Below, piece after piece: positions 17,939 through 32,061 of a stretch of DNA of 64,000 nt. The position numbers and the translations under genes were made by a program. The notes under the pieces are model-generated. The model saw only the letters and a list, made by a program, of their open reading frames with translations, did not search any database and had not been told where the DNA came from. How positions within the stretch are numbered: position 1 is the first letter of the stretch; each line of letters begins with the position of its first letter. This DNA comes from Hoeflea sp. IMCC20628 (lineage in GTDB: Bacteria; Pseudomonadota; Alphaproteobacteria; Rhizobiales; Rhizobiaceae), in NCBI RefSeq assembly GCF_001011155.1, contig NZ_CP011479.1, positions 4,599,662 to 4,663,661 on the forward strand, written 5' to 3'.

Positions 17939-19009
17939 ATGACCCAACCCGATTACACCACAGACCATCCCGTCCTTGTCACCGGGGCCACAGGATTTGT
18001 CGCGGGCTGGCTGGTCAAGCGTCTGCTCGAGGAAGGCTTTACCGTTCACGGGGCCGTCCGCGATCCTTCCAATGCTAAGAAGACCTCGCATCTGACAAAG
18101 CTGGCAGCCGAGCTTCCGGGGCAACTCAAGCTGTTCAAAGCCGATCTTCTCGATCAGGGCAGTTATGCCGAGGCCATGGCGGGCTGTTCGGTGGTGTTTC
18201 ACACCGCCTCGCCATTCACCAGCAAGTTCGAGGATGCGCAGCGCGATCTCGTCGATCCGGCGGTCAAGGGCACCCGCAATGTGCTGGAGACAGCCAAGAG
18301 CACCGATAGTGTGCAGCGGGTGGTGGTGACCAGCTCCTGCGCCTCGATCTATGGCGACAATATCGATGTCGCCGCAGCGCCCGGCGGCGTCCTCACCGAA
18401 GAGGTCTGGAACACCACCTCGTCGCTGAGCCATTCGCCCTATTCCTTTTCCAAGGTGGAGGCTGAAACAGCCGCCTGGGATATTGCCAATGCGCAGGGCC
18501 GCTGGCAACTGGTCACCATCAATCCCTCGCTGGTGATGGGGCCGACCGTGTCGGGCGACTCGACTTCGGAATCACATAATCTGGTCAAGCAGTTCGGCGA
18601 CGGCACCCTTAAGGCGGGCGCGCCGCCCCTGGAAATCGGCATGGTCGATGTCCGCGATGTCGCCGAAGCACATATGCGCGCTGGTTTCGTCAAGTCTGCA
18701 CAGGGCCGCTACATCACCTCGGCGGATACCGTGTCCTTCCTTCAGGCGGGACAGATCCTGCGTGGCCATTTCGGCGACCGCTGGCCGTTCCCGACCCGCG
18801 AGCTGCCAAAGTGGCTGTTGTGGCTGATTGGTCCGCTGGCTGACAAGTTGCTGACGCGTGATTTTGTCTCCCGCAACATGGGTCATCCCTGGCGGGCGGA
18901 TCATTCCAAGTCAGAGCGCGAACTTGGTCTTCAATATCATCCGATCAACACAGCGCTGATCGAGATGTTCCAGCAATTGATCGACACCGGCAGGGTCAAA
19001 AAGCGCTAG
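17939..19009 (+). CDS. NAD-dependent epimerase/dehydratase, dihydroflavonol-reductase-like
   Basis: A 356-residue extended short-chain dehydrogenase. The Rossmann motif is LVTGATGFVAGWLVKRL at about 13-29. The catalytic Tyr/Lys pair is in the YSFSK segment near residue 170, with the preceding VVTSSCASIYG strand. The overall pattern (HTASPF, NPSLVMGP) is that of the dihydroflavonol-4-reductase/cinnamyl-alcohol-like group, which reduces aldehydes or ketones with NAD(P)H. The bacterial substrate is unknown. ATG 17939 follows GGAAAAGAC; the frame is open to 17870. Confidence 0.88.
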   Translation: MTQPDYTTDHPVLVTGATGFVAGWLVKRLLEEGFTVHGAVRDPSNAKKTSHLTKLAAELPGQLKLFKADLLDQGSYAEAMAGCSVVFHTASPFTSKFEDAQRDLVDPAVKGTRNVLETAKSTDSVQRVVVTSSCASIYGDNIDVAAAPGGVLTEEVWNTTSSLSHSPYSFSKVEAETAAWDIANAQGRWQLVTINPSLVMGPTVSGDSTSESHNLVKQFGDGTLKAGAPPLEIGMVDVRDVAEAHMRAGFVKSAQGRYITSADTVSFLQAGQILRGHFGDRWPFPTRELPKWLLWLIGPLADKLLTRDFVSRNMGHPWRADHSKSERELGLQYHPINTALIEMFQQLIDTGRVKKR

Positions 19010-19121
19010 CCGCACCAGCCTGTCCGGCTCCGCGATGATCTGCGGCAAGCCGCGGAAAAACCGTCCGGATCACCGGTTAATGCTCTATCGCTGCAGGCCT
19101 GCAATGCGCTAGCTTGCGGCG

Positions 19122-20459
19122 ATGATAGAGGTTCTCAAGCACCCGATTTATGCCCGGCTGTTTTCGGCGCAGGTGATTGCGCTGATCGGCACCGGCTTGC
19201 TGACCGTGGCGCTGGGTCTGCTGGCCTATGATCTGGCCGGAGACCGTGCCGGCGTGGTGCTCGGCACAGTGTTTGCCATCAAGATGATCGCCTATGTCGG
19301 TCTGGCGCCGGTGGCCAATGCGCTGGCCGGCCGCTGGCCGCGCAAGCGGGTGCTGATCGGCGCCGACATGGTCCGTGCCGCCGTGGCGCTGACCTTGCCG
19401 TTTATCGATTCGGTCTGGCAGATCTACGGTCTGATTTTTGTGCTGCAGGCGGCATCAGCAACCTTCACACCGGCGTTTCAGGCGACCATCCCCGACATCC
19501 TTCCCGACGAGCGGGATTACACCCGAGCGCTGTCGCTGTCGCGGCTGGCCTATGATCTTGAAAATCTGCTGAGCCCGGCGCTGGCGGGGTTTTTGCTGAT
19601 CTTCATCAGCTATCACTGGCTGTTCGGCGGCACGGTTGTCGGGTTTCTCGGGTCGGCGCTGCTGGTTCTGACGACACCGGTTCCGGCGATCAAGCCGCAG
19701 GCCAAGGTGCGGCCGTTCCTCGACCGCTTGACCCGAGGCATACGAATATATGTGGCGACGCCACGTCTGCGCGGTCTGCTGGCGCTCAACCTCAGTGCCG
19801 CGGCTGCCGGCGCCTTCGTGCTGGTCAACACGGTGGTGATGGTGCGCGGCGAGTATGGCATGGGTGATCGTCAGGTGGCTTATGCGCTGGCCGCGTTCGG
19901 CGGCGGGTCGATGCTGGCAGCGCTGGCATTGCCGCGGCTGCTGGACCGGTTTGCCGATCGCCGCATCATGGTGACGTCCGGGTTTCTGCTGGCCGGCCTG
20001 ACGCTCGGGCATGCCGTCTATCAGTTCAATCTCGGACAGCCTGGCTGGGGCGCGTTTTTGATCATCTGGGCTCTAAGCGGCCTGCTCTATGCGGCGATCC
20101 TGACGCCGTCGGGGCGGCTGTTGCGCAATTCGGCGCATGCGGAGGACCGGCCGTCGCTGTTTGCTGCGCAATTCACGCTGTCGCATCTCGGCTGGCTGAT
20201 GACCTATCCGATTGCCGGCTGGGCCGGCAGTGCGCTTGGTCTGCCTATGGCGATGGCGATCCTCGGGGTAATTGCGCTAGCGGGCGCCTTGCTGGCCGTG
20301 GCAGTCTGGCCGGCTGATGACGCGAAGGTGGTTGAGCATGAGCATCGGGATCTGCCGCCCGACCATCCGCATCTGCGCGCCCATCCGGTCGCCGGCGCGC
20401 GTCACCGCCATATCTTCGTCATTGATGACGAGCACCGGGCCTGGCCAACCCACGGCTAA
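19122..20459 (+). CDS. MFS transporter with His-rich C-terminal tail
   Basis: A 445-residue major facilitator superfamily protein with about 12 membrane helices, in the MFS_1/MFS_3 group. The loop 2-3 region has NALAGRWPRKRVLIGAD, close to the superfamily motif A. After the last helix (about 380-397) comes a cytoplasmic tail of about 45 residues with many histidines (HEHRDLPPDHPHLRAH, then RHRHIFVIDDEHRAWP). This suggests metal binding, possibly nickel, cobalt or zinc sensing or delivery. Probably an exporter; the substrate is unknown. The start at ATG 19122 lies in a 110-base spacer after the reductase gene. Confidence 0.88.
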   Translation: MIEVLKHPIYARLFSAQVIALIGTGLLTVALGLLAYDLAGDRAGVVLGTVFAIKMIAYVGLAPVANALAGRWPRKRVLIGADMVRAAVALTLPFIDSVWQIYGLIFVLQAASATFTPAFQATIPDILPDERDYTRALSLSRLAYDLENLLSPALAGFLLIFISYHWLFGGTVVGFLGSALLVLTTPVPAIKPQAKVRPFLDRLTRGIRIYVATPRLRGLLALNLSAAAAGAFVLVNTVVMVRGEYGMGDRQVAYALAAFGGGSMLAALALPRLLDRFADRRIMVTSGFLLAGLTLGHAVYQFNLGQPGWGAFLIIWALSGLLYAAILTPSGRLLRNSAHAEDRPSLFAAQFTLSHLGWLMTYPIAGWAGSALGLPMAMAILGVIALAGALLAVAVWPADDAKVVEHEHRDLPPDHPHLRAHPVAGARHRHIFVIDDEHRAWPTHG

Positions 20460-20555
20460 AGACAGTGAAATCGCCGATTTGACCGCGATCAAATCCGAGC
20501 ATCGCCCGGGCTGGTATCAGTGATGTCTGACACTGAACAAAAACGGGGCGCGCAC

Positions 20556-20897
20556 ATGGCCGAAACCAACTGGAATTCCTTCATCGACCAGACCAATGAC
20601 CGCATGGCGGCGCTGCGCAAGGCGATGCCGGAGCAAGCCAAGGGGCTTGGTCAACTGGCGCAAGCGGCGATCGCGCCCGGCGCGCTGGATTCCAAGACCA
20701 AGGAACTGATCGCGCTGGCCATCGGCATCACCGCGCGCTGTGACGGATGTCTGGCGTTTCATGCCAAGGCGGCGCACAAATATGGCGCAACCCGTGAAGA
20801 GATTGTCGAAACCATCGGGGTCGCCGTCTATATGGGTGGCGGACCCTCGATGATCTATGGTGCCGAAGCGCTGGATGTGTTCGACGCGGTCAGTTGA
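20556..20897 (+). CDS. Carboxymuconolactone decarboxylase family protein (AhpD-like)
   Basis: A 113-residue all-helical protein. The family core is ELIALAIGITARCDGCLAFH (split in two: ELIALAIGI then TARCDGCLAFH). The C-x-x-C plus downstream His is the AhpD-type peroxidase motif, so it may reduce peroxides or disulfides instead of acting as a decarboxylase. Start uncertain: ATG 20556 follows a G-rich site; GTG 20520 and ATG 20523 are in frame. It follows the MFS gene on the same strand after about 100 bases. Confidence 0.87.
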   Translation: MAETNWNSFIDQTNDRMAALRKAMPEQAKGLGQLAQAAIAPGALDSKTKELIALAIGITARCDGCLAFHAKAAHKYGATREEIVETIGVAVYMGGGPSMIYGAEALDVFDAVS

Positions 20898-21009
20898 ACG
20901 CATCTGCCTGCCGCAGACCGGCTTGGGGCCGCTTCACGGCTTTGTGCGGAACTGTGAGTTGTCATCAGCGCGCGCTGGACTAGGTTCTTGTCAGACAGAG
21001 GAGACTTCC

Positions 21010-21612
21010 ATGATCAGACTGCTGCTATCGTCTGCCTTGATGACCTGCGCTTTGGCTATAGCACCTTCCAATGCCGAAGAGACCGGCGTTGCGGTGTTTG
21101 CCGGGGGCTGTTTCTGGTGCGTGGAATCGGATTTCGACCACGTCAAAGGCGTGACCGAAACGACATCGGGCTATATTGGCGGCAAGGCCGACAATCCGAC
21201 CTACAAGTCTCATGTCGCAAATGGTGACCGGGAAGCGGTCGAGATCAAATATGATCCCGCTGTCGTCACCTATGCGCAGCTGCTCAAGACCTTCTTCCGG
21301 ACCGTCAATCCGACCGATGATGGCGGACAGTTCTGTGATCGCGGCCACAGCTACACGACAGCTGTATACACCCTGAATGACGAGCAGGCGGATCAGGCCG
21401 AGGCGGCAAAGGCGGAAGCTGAAAAACTGCTTGGCAAGAATGTGGTCACCGCCATCGAGCCACCCGCAAGATTCTGGCCTGCGGAAGACTATCATCAGGA
21501 CTTTTACACAAAGAGCCCGGTGCGCTACAATTACTACCGCCGAGCTTGCGGTCGCGACAACGAAGTCAAGTCCCTGTGGGGCGAAGAGGCGAATTTCGGC
21601 CTGGCCAAGTAA
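21010..21612 (+). CDS. msrA: Exported peptide-methionine (S)-S-oxide reductase
   Basis: A 200-residue MsrA. The nucleophile is Cys34 in the GGCFWC motif, followed by ESDF, the GYIGG segment and QFCDRGHSYTTAVY. A C-terminal Cys in the YYRRACGRDN segment is the likely resolving residue. The enzyme reduces methionine sulfoxide in proteins. Unlike typical cytosolic MsrA it begins with a signal peptide (IRLLLSSALMTCALAIAPSN), so it should act in the periplasm and needs periplasmic reductant. ATG 21010 follows an AGAGGAGA ribosome binding site; the frame is open to 20857. Confidence 0.94.
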   Translation: MIRLLLSSALMTCALAIAPSNAEETGVAVFAGGCFWCVESDFDHVKGVTETTSGYIGGKADNPTYKSHVANGDREAVEIKYDPAVVTYAQLLKTFFRTVNPTDDGGQFCDRGHSYTTAVYTLNDEQADQAEAAKAEAEKLLGKNVVTAIEPPARFWPAEDYHQDFYTKSPVRYNYYRRACGRDNEVKSLWGEEANFGLAK

Positions 21613-21864
21613 CCGATATCGTCATGCTTGGCGCTGCGGCCGATGCTTTGCCCATGCGTGGAGAGGGGCGGAAATGGCCCCGAAGCGGCCTTGAAGGCTT
21701 TTGGAGCTGTACCCGATCAACGTTTTCCCAAACAAAATGGATGATATTGCCTCGTTGACGTGGTACCGGGGCGCGTAAAACTTGCGTTTACCATCCTATC
21801 ACCATTTTATGCGTCTAATGGGACGAACTGCGAAGCGCCTGTTTCGCCTAACCGGAGCTATCTC

Positions 21865-22389
21865 ATGAAAATGCACACCTTGCTGGTCGCAGTCGCTGTT
21901 GCCACAGTGCTTGGCGGATGCCAGCGGACATCATTCGGCGGTCTGAATACCCAGCAGCGGCCAGCCCCCTTGATGCCAGCGCCTGTGGGTGGCGTCCAAT
22001 CGGGCCAGCTCGCGCCTCCGACGATGCCAGCGCAGACTGAATTTCCGACCGCGCCGACCGCACCGGATGCGTCGACGACGGCTCCGCAGGTTGCTGCGGC
22101 AAACGCTCCCGAGCTGACGCGCGAGGCTCTGATCGGCCGCTGGTCAGCGGGAACCGGTGGAACAACCTGTGATGTTTTCCTGTCGCTGACCAAATGGACC
22201 GGCGGCTATCGCGCAGCTTCGCGCGGTTGCGTCGGCAGTGCTGCGGCCATCTCGGCGTGGGACGTGCAGGGCAAACAGGTGATCCTGGCCGATTCAAGCG
22301 GAAATCAGGTTGCCCGGCTCTACCAGTCGGCAAACGAGCGCTATGATGGATCGACGTCATCGGGTCAGCCGATTTCGCTTTCCCGCTAA
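21865..22389 (+). CDS. Omp19-like outer membrane lipoprotein, protease inhibitor Inh family
   Basis: A 174-residue lipoprotein. The signal peptide ends in the lipobox LGGC (Cys19). A Pro/Ala/Thr-rich linker (about 20-88) and a C-terminal Inh/AprI-type beta-barrel domain (about 90-174) follow, with two cysteines in GGTTCDVFL and RGCVG. The layout and the ISLSR ending strongly resemble Brucella Omp19, an outer-membrane lipoprotein that inhibits proteases. ATG 21865 follows CGGAG. It lies alone before zapE. The 250-base spacer upstream (21613-21864) must carry its promoter; I could not choose one. Confidence 0.87.
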   Translation: MKMHTLLVAVAVATVLGGCQRTSFGGLNTQQRPAPLMPAPVGGVQSGQLAPPTMPAQTEFPTAPTAPDASTTAPQVAAANAPELTREALIGRWSAGTGGTTCDVFLSLTKWTGGYRAASRGCVGSAAAISAWDVQGKQVILADSSGNQVARLYQSANERYDGSTSSGQPISLSR

Positions 22390-22424
22390 GAATAAGGCGC
22401 GACGCTACGCGATAGGCCCGGTTT

Positions 22425-23606
22425 ATGACCTGGAAGAAACTGGATTCCGTTGCGAGCGCCTATGCGGCGCGCGTCAAAAGCGGTGAATTCTCCGAAGACC
22501 CTGCGCAAGTGCAATTGGCGCGGCGGCTGGATACGCTTGTACAAGAGGTGTCCAATCGCCGGCTGGCGAGCAAGTCGAGCGCGCTGGGCTGGATGTTCGG
22601 GCGCAAGCAGACATCTACAAAACCACCGCGCGGGCTTTATGTCCATGGCGCGGTTGGGCGCGGCAAGACCATGTTGATGGACATGTTTTTTGAACTTGTG
22701 CCGGCCAAACGCAAACGCCGGGCGCATTTTCACGATTTCATGGCCGATGCCCATGACCGGATTCATGCGCACAGGCAGAAACTGAAAAACGGTGAAACCA
22801 GAGAGGCCGATCCGGTGCCGCCGGTGGCAAACCAGCTGGTCGATGAAGCCTGGGTGCTGTGCTTTGACGAGTTCTCGGTCACTGATATTACTGACGCCAT
22901 GCTGCTGTCACGGCTGTTCGAGCAAATGTTCAGCCAGGGCTGCGTGCTGGTCGCCACCTCCAATGTCGAACCGGAGCAACTCTATCGTGATGGTCTGAAC
23001 CGGCAATTGTTCCTGCCATTCATCCAGCTTCTCAAGGATAATGTCGAAGTCATCAATCTTGACGCGTTGACCGATTACCGGATGGAAACGACGACCAGGC
23101 TGCCGGTCTATCACCGTCTGAGCGAAGGCGAAGGCGATAATGTCATGGACCTGGCCTGGACGCGGGCAACCGCCGGCAAGCTCACCGCCCCTGACACGGT
23201 TCGCGTCAAGGGCCGCGACGTGGCGGTGCCGCAGGCAGGCGCGGGTGCGGCGCGGTTTTCGTTTGATGATCTGTGCGAAGCGGCACTGGGCGCATCTGAC
23301 TACGCGGCGATTGCCGATCACTTCCACACCGTGTTTGTCGATCGGGTGCCGGTGATGAACCAGGCCAACCGCAATGCGGCCAAGCGGTTCATCATCCTGG
23401 TCGACACCCTGTATGACCGCAAGATCCGGCTGTTCATTTCCGCCGCCGCCGATCCCGAGGGCCTGTATCTGGGCAAGTCCGGGACCGAGAGTTTCGAGTT
23501 TGACCGCACCGCGTCGCGCCTCAACGAGATGCAAAGCACCCTCTATCTGGAGACGAGCCGCGCAAGCGAAGCGGGGAATATGCTCAAAGCGGACAAAAAA
23601 CTTTGA
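22425..23606 (+). CDS. zapE: Cell division protein ZapE (AFG1-like ATPase)
   Basis: A 393-residue P-loop ATPase. Walker A is GAVGRGKT at 75-82 and Walker B is the LCFDEF segment near 145, followed by SVTDITDAMLLSRLF, typical of ZapE/AFG1. The family acts at the FtsZ ring in E. coli and in mitochondrial protein quality control. It lies 155 bases upstream of mdh, the usual rhizobial arrangement. ATG 22425 is the first in-frame start. Confidence 0.94.
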   Translation: MTWKKLDSVASAYAARVKSGEFSEDPAQVQLARRLDTLVQEVSNRRLASKSSALGWMFGRKQTSTKPPRGLYVHGAVGRGKTMLMDMFFELVPAKRKRRAHFHDFMADAHDRIHAHRQKLKNGETREADPVPPVANQLVDEAWVLCFDEFSVTDITDAMLLSRLFEQMFSQGCVLVATSNVEPEQLYRDGLNRQLFLPFIQLLKDNVEVINLDALTDYRMETTTRLPVYHRLSEGEGDNVMDLAWTRATAGKLTAPDTVRVKGRDVAVPQAGAGAARFSFDDLCEAALGASDYAAIADHFHTVFVDRVPVMNQANRNAAKRFIILVDTLYDRKIRLFISAAADPEGLYLGKSGTESFEFDRTASRLNEMQSTLYLETSRASEAGNMLKADKKL

Positions 23607-23743
23607 CGTTTACGTAAGAATTTCAAAAGCTAACCGATTGAAAAGGCTCATGTCAAAAGATTGAGTTGCCAGTTTCCTTCAATAGGTCTATTCGAAATCG
23701 CGAAAACGGGACCAGGCGTTTTGCGGGTTCCAGAGCACACTGA

Positions 23744-24724
<981 letters not shown>

Positions 24725-24760
24725 GCGCGGCTTTGCAGCCCACTCAATCCAGGAGTTCCC

Positions 24761-25957
<1,197 letters not shown>

Positions 25958-25960
25958 TCC

Positions 25961-26863
25961 ATGTCCATTCTGATTGACAAGAATACAAAAATCCTGGTTC
26001 AGGGACTGACCGGCAAGACCGGCACTTTCCACACCGAACAGGCGCTGGCCTATCACGGCACCAAGATGGTTGGCGGCATTCACCCGAAAAAGGGCGGATC
26101 CACCTGGGAAGGTTCGGGCGGCACCAAGCTGCCGATCTTCGCCTCCGTGGCTGAAGGCAAGGAAGTCACCGGCGCCGACGCGTCTGTGATCTATGTCCCG
26201 CCGGCCGGTGCCGCGGCAGCCATCATCGAGGCCATCGAAGCCGAGATTCCGCTGATCGTCTGCATCACCGAGGGCATCCCGGTGCAGGACATGATCAAGG
26301 TCAAGGCCCGCCTCGACAAGTCGAAATCACGGCTGATCGGCCCAAACTGCCCCGGCGTGATGACGCCGGACGAATGCAAGATTGGCATCATGCCGGGCTC
26401 GATCTTCATGAAGGGCTCCGTCGGCGTTCTGTCACGCTCGGGTACGCTGACCTATGAAGCTGTGTTCCAGACCACCAATGAAGGCCTCGGCCAGACCACG
26501 GCTGTCGGCATCGGCGGCGATCCGGTCAAGGGCACCGAATTCATCGACATGCTGGAAATGTTCCTGGCCGATGACGCCACCAAGTCGATCATCATGATCG
26601 GCGAGATCGGCGGCTCGGCTGAAGAAGACGCGGCGCAGTTCCTCATCGACGAAGCCAAGAAGGGTCGCAAGAAGCCGATGGTCGGCTTCATCGCCGGCCG
26701 GACCGCACCGGAAGGCCGGACCATGGGCCATGCCGGCGCCGTGATTTCCGGTGGCAAGGGCGGCGCGGACGACAAGATCGCGGCGATGGAAGCCGCAGGC
26801 ATCACGGTGTCTCCGTCGCCTGCGCGTCTTGGCACAACGCTGGTCGAAGTCCTCAAGGGATAG
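25961..26863 (+). CDS. sucD: Succinyl-CoA synthetase alpha subunit
   Basis: A 300-residue alpha chain. The CoA-binding Rossmann domain starts with [15 protein letters not shown]. The [11 protein letters not shown] segment lies near 126, and the phosphorylated histidine is in the TMGHAGAVI segment near 248. Forms the heterotetramer with SucC. It is followed after nine bases by the cupin gene, which is probably in the same transcript. Confidence 0.98.
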   Translation: MSILIDKNTKILVQGLTGKTGTFHTEQALAYHGTKMVGGIHPKKGGSTWEGSGGTKLPIFASVAEGKEVTGADASVIYVPPAGAAAAIIEAIEAEIPLIVCITEGIPVQDMIKVKARLDKSKSRLIGPNCPGVMTPDECKIGIMPGSIFMKGSVGVLSRSGTLTYEAVFQTTNEGLGQTTAVGIGGDPVKGTEFIDMLEMFLADDATKSIIMIGEIGGSAEEDAAQFLIDEAKKGRKKPMVGFIAGRTAPEGRTMGHAGAVISGGKGGADDKIAAMEAAGITVSPSPARLGTTLVEVLKG

Positions 26864-26872
26864 AGCAAGCAT

Positions 26873-27214
26873 ATGCGCATGACCGACATTGCTTTCGGCA
26901 TCACCGAGTGGGACGGCATCGAGCCGGTACGCCATTCCGGTGATGTTGGACATGCAATGTGGCGCACTCGCACTTTTGGTCCGGAGGATAACCCCGTCCG
27001 TGTTCGGATTGTGGATTATTCTCCGGGTTATGAAGCAGACCACTGGTGCGAAAAGGGACATATTCTGTTTTGCCTTGAAGGCGAGATGGATACCGTTCTT
27101 GCTGATGGTCGTGCGTTCAAACTGAAACCCGGAACAAGCTATCAAGTCGCCGACGGAGCGGAGCCACACCGCTCCAGTTCTGCCGGCGGCGCGAAACTGT
27201 TCATTGTCGACTGA
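26873..27214 (+). CDS. Small cupin-fold protein, DHWC-motif type
   Basis: A 113-residue single-domain cupin. The first motif is GYEADHWCEKGHILFCLEG (about 59-77): an Asp-His-Trp-Cys followed by a second His. The second motif is GTSYQVADGAEPHRS. The His residues and Asp could bind a metal. Function unknown. ATG 26873 lies nine bases after sucD, so it is read in the TCA operon; ATG 26879 is an alternative start. A small-molecule or oxygen-dependent role would be a guess. Confidence 0.85.
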   Translation: MRMTDIAFGITEWDGIEPVRHSGDVGHAMWRTRTFGPEDNPVRVRIVDYSPGYEADHWCEKGHILFCLEGEMDTVLADGRAFKLKPGTSYQVADGAEPHRSSSAGGAKLFIVD

Positions 27215-27232
27215 ACTTTTGAGGTCAACTCC

Positions 27233-27643
27233 ATGAGCGACGCCGTGCGCGAAACGCTGGACCGCTACTACGCTGCGCTGAAAGCGGGCGACAGGGTGGC
27301 CCTGCGCGGCGTCGTGTCAGACGATATCGAGGTTCACTGTCCGGCGCCTGAGGGGCTTTTGCCCTGGGCCGGCGAGTGGATCGGGTTCGAGCGCTTCGAG
27401 GCGTTCATTGCGACCGTGGGCGATCATCTGGTGATCGACACGGTCGAACCGCTTGCAGTCCATGTCGCTGGCGACACCGTGATCACGGTGCTCAGGGGTG
27501 AATGGACGGTCAAGGCGACGGCACGCAAGGTGCGCACAGAAACAGTCAATATGTTCACGTTACGCGACGGCAAGATTGTCCGGTATCAGGTCTACAGCGA
27601 CACCGCGGCGCTGGGGATCGGTTTGGGCAGGCTCGCGGCGTAA
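27233..27643 (+). CDS. SnoaL-like / nuclear transport factor 2 fold protein
   Basis: A 136-residue NTF2-like protein. It starts with the typical helix (VRETLDRYYAALKAGDRVAL) and a strand with DIEVHCPAP, and has FTLRDGKIVRYQVYSD near the end. This is the ketosteroid-isomerase/SnoaL group (often annotated as nuclear transport factor 2 family). The catalytic role is unknown. It sits 18 bases after the cupin gene and 63 before sucA, inside the TCA cluster. ATG 27233 follows GAGGTCAA. Confidence 0.87.
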   Translation: MSDAVRETLDRYYAALKAGDRVALRGVVSDDIEVHCPAPEGLLPWAGEWIGFERFEAFIATVGDHLVIDTVEPLAVHVAGDTVITVLRGEWTVKATARKVRTETVNMFTLRDGKIVRYQVYSDTAALGIGLGRLAA

Positions 27644-27706
27644 ACGCGGCGCAAGCCACAGAGTCTAGGGAAAGGGCCGGATAGGGCCCGGGAAAAGGTG
27701 AAAACC

Positions 27707-30697
<2,991 letters not shown>

Positions 30698-30751
30698 TCC
30701 GCCCGCGCGCCACTTTTGAGACCTGTCTGAGAAAAGAACGGAAAAAACATC

Positions 30752-31987
30752 ATGGCTACTGAAGTCCGCGTCCCGACCCTTGGCGAATCCGTCAGCGAAG
30801 CCACCATCGGCACCTGGTTCAAGAAAGTCGGAGACACCGTCAAGGTGGATGAACCGCTGGTCGAGCTTGAAACCGACAAGGTCTCGATCGAGGTGCCTTC
30901 GCCGGTATCCGGTGTGCTGAGTGAAATTCTTGCTCCGGATGGCGAGACCGTCGAGGTCAACGCCTTGCTGGCACAGATCACCGAAGGCGCCGTCGGAGCG
31001 GCTCCGGCCAAGGCTGAAGCGAAAGCCGAAGCGCCAGCTCCAAAGGCAGAGGCACCCGCCGAGAAGGCTCCGGCGCCTGCCGCCAAGAGCGACACGGACA
31101 TGCCGGCCGCTCCCTCGGCGCAGAAGCTGATGACTGAAAAGAACATCGCGTCCAGCGACGTCTCCGGCTCTGGCAAGCGCGGCCAGGTGCTCAAGGGCGA
31201 TGTGCTGGATGCAATCGGCAAGAGCTCGGCAGCCGCTCCGGCTACTGCCCCGCAGGCATCGCGTCCGGCCTCTTCGGCAACGGATGAAAGCCGCGAGGAA
31301 CGGGTGAAGATGACGCGTCTGCGCCAGACCATCGCCCGCCGCCTGAAGGAAGCCCAGAACACCGCCGCGATGCTGACCACCTATAACGAGGTGGACATGA
31401 GCGCAGTGATGGAGATGCGCAAGAAGTACAAGGAGTTGTTCGAGAAGAAGCACGGCGTCAAGCTTGGCTTCATGGGCTTCTTCACCAAGGCCGTGACCCA
31501 TGCGCTGAAGGAAATTCCGGCGGTCAATGCCGAGATCGACGGCAATGAACTGATCTACAAGAACTATTGCCATGTCGGCGTCGCTGTCGGCACCGACAAG
31601 GGCCTGGTGGTTCCGGTGGTGCGGGATGCCGACCAGATGAGCATTGCCGAGGTCGAAAAGGAAATCGGCCGTCTCGGCCGCGCCGCACGCGATGGCGAAT
31701 TGTCGATGGCCGACATGCAGGGCGGCACCTTCACCATCTCCAACGGTGGCGTTTACGGCTCGCTGATGTCTTCGCCGATCCTGAATTCGCCGCAGTCGGG
31801 AATTCTGGGCATGCACAAGATCCAGGAACGTCCGATGGCTGTTGGCGGCCAGGTGGTGATCCGTCCGATGATGTATCTGGCGCTTTCCTATGACCACCGG
31901 ATTGTCGACGGCAAGGACGCCGTGACCTTCCTGGTCCGGGTCAAGGACAGCCTGGAAGACCCCGAACGTCTGGTTCTTGATCTGTGA
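30752..31987 (+). CDS. odhB: Dihydrolipoyllysine succinyltransferase (E2 of 2-oxoglutarate dehydrogenase)
   Basis: A 411-residue E2. The lipoyl domain has the lipoylated Lys43 in ETDKVSIEV, and an Ala/Pro/Lys-rich linker follows (about 88-125). The E3-binding domain is about 127-165 ([10 protein letters not shown]..., [11 protein letters not shown]). The catalytic domain has the active His in the [11 protein letters not shown] segment near the C-terminus. It transfers succinyl to CoA. The symbol sucB is also used. It follows sucA after 54 bases. Confidence 0.97.
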   Translation: MATEVRVPTLGESVSEATIGTWFKKVGDTVKVDEPLVELETDKVSIEVPSPVSGVLSEILAPDGETVEVNALLAQITEGAVGAAPAKAEAKAEAPAPKAEAPAEKAPAPAAKSDTDMPAAPSAQKLMTEKNIASSDVSGSGKRGQVLKGDVLDAIGKSSAAAPATAPQASRPASSATDESREERVKMTRLRQTIARRLKEAQNTAAMLTTYNEVDMSAVMEMRKKYKELFEKKHGVKLGFMGFFTKAVTHALKEIPAVNAEIDGNELIYKNYCHVGVAVGTDKGLVVPVVRDADQMSIAEVEKEIGRLGRAARDGELSMADMQGGTFTISNGGVYGSLMSSPILNSPQSGILGMHKIQERPMAVGGQVVIRPMMYLALSYDHRIVDGKDAVTFLVRVKDSLEDPERLVLDL

Positions 31988-32039
31988 TTGTGTAAGTATT
32001 GAACCTCAAATGCTCTGCATGCAGACACTAGACACAATC
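31986..32039 (+). other. Nested inverted repeats between odhB and the next gene
   Basis: GATTGTGT (31986-31993, containing part of the odhB stop codon) is the exact reverse complement of ACACAATC (32032-32039). Between them lies a perfect 12-base palindrome, TCTGCATGCAGA (32014-32025). Together they could fold into a larger mRNA structure ahead of the gene at 32062. There is no terminal T-tract. It might act as an attenuator or protein-binding site; this is an inference. Confidence 0.45.
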
Positions 32040-32061
32040 ATGTAGACTATGGGGAGACATT

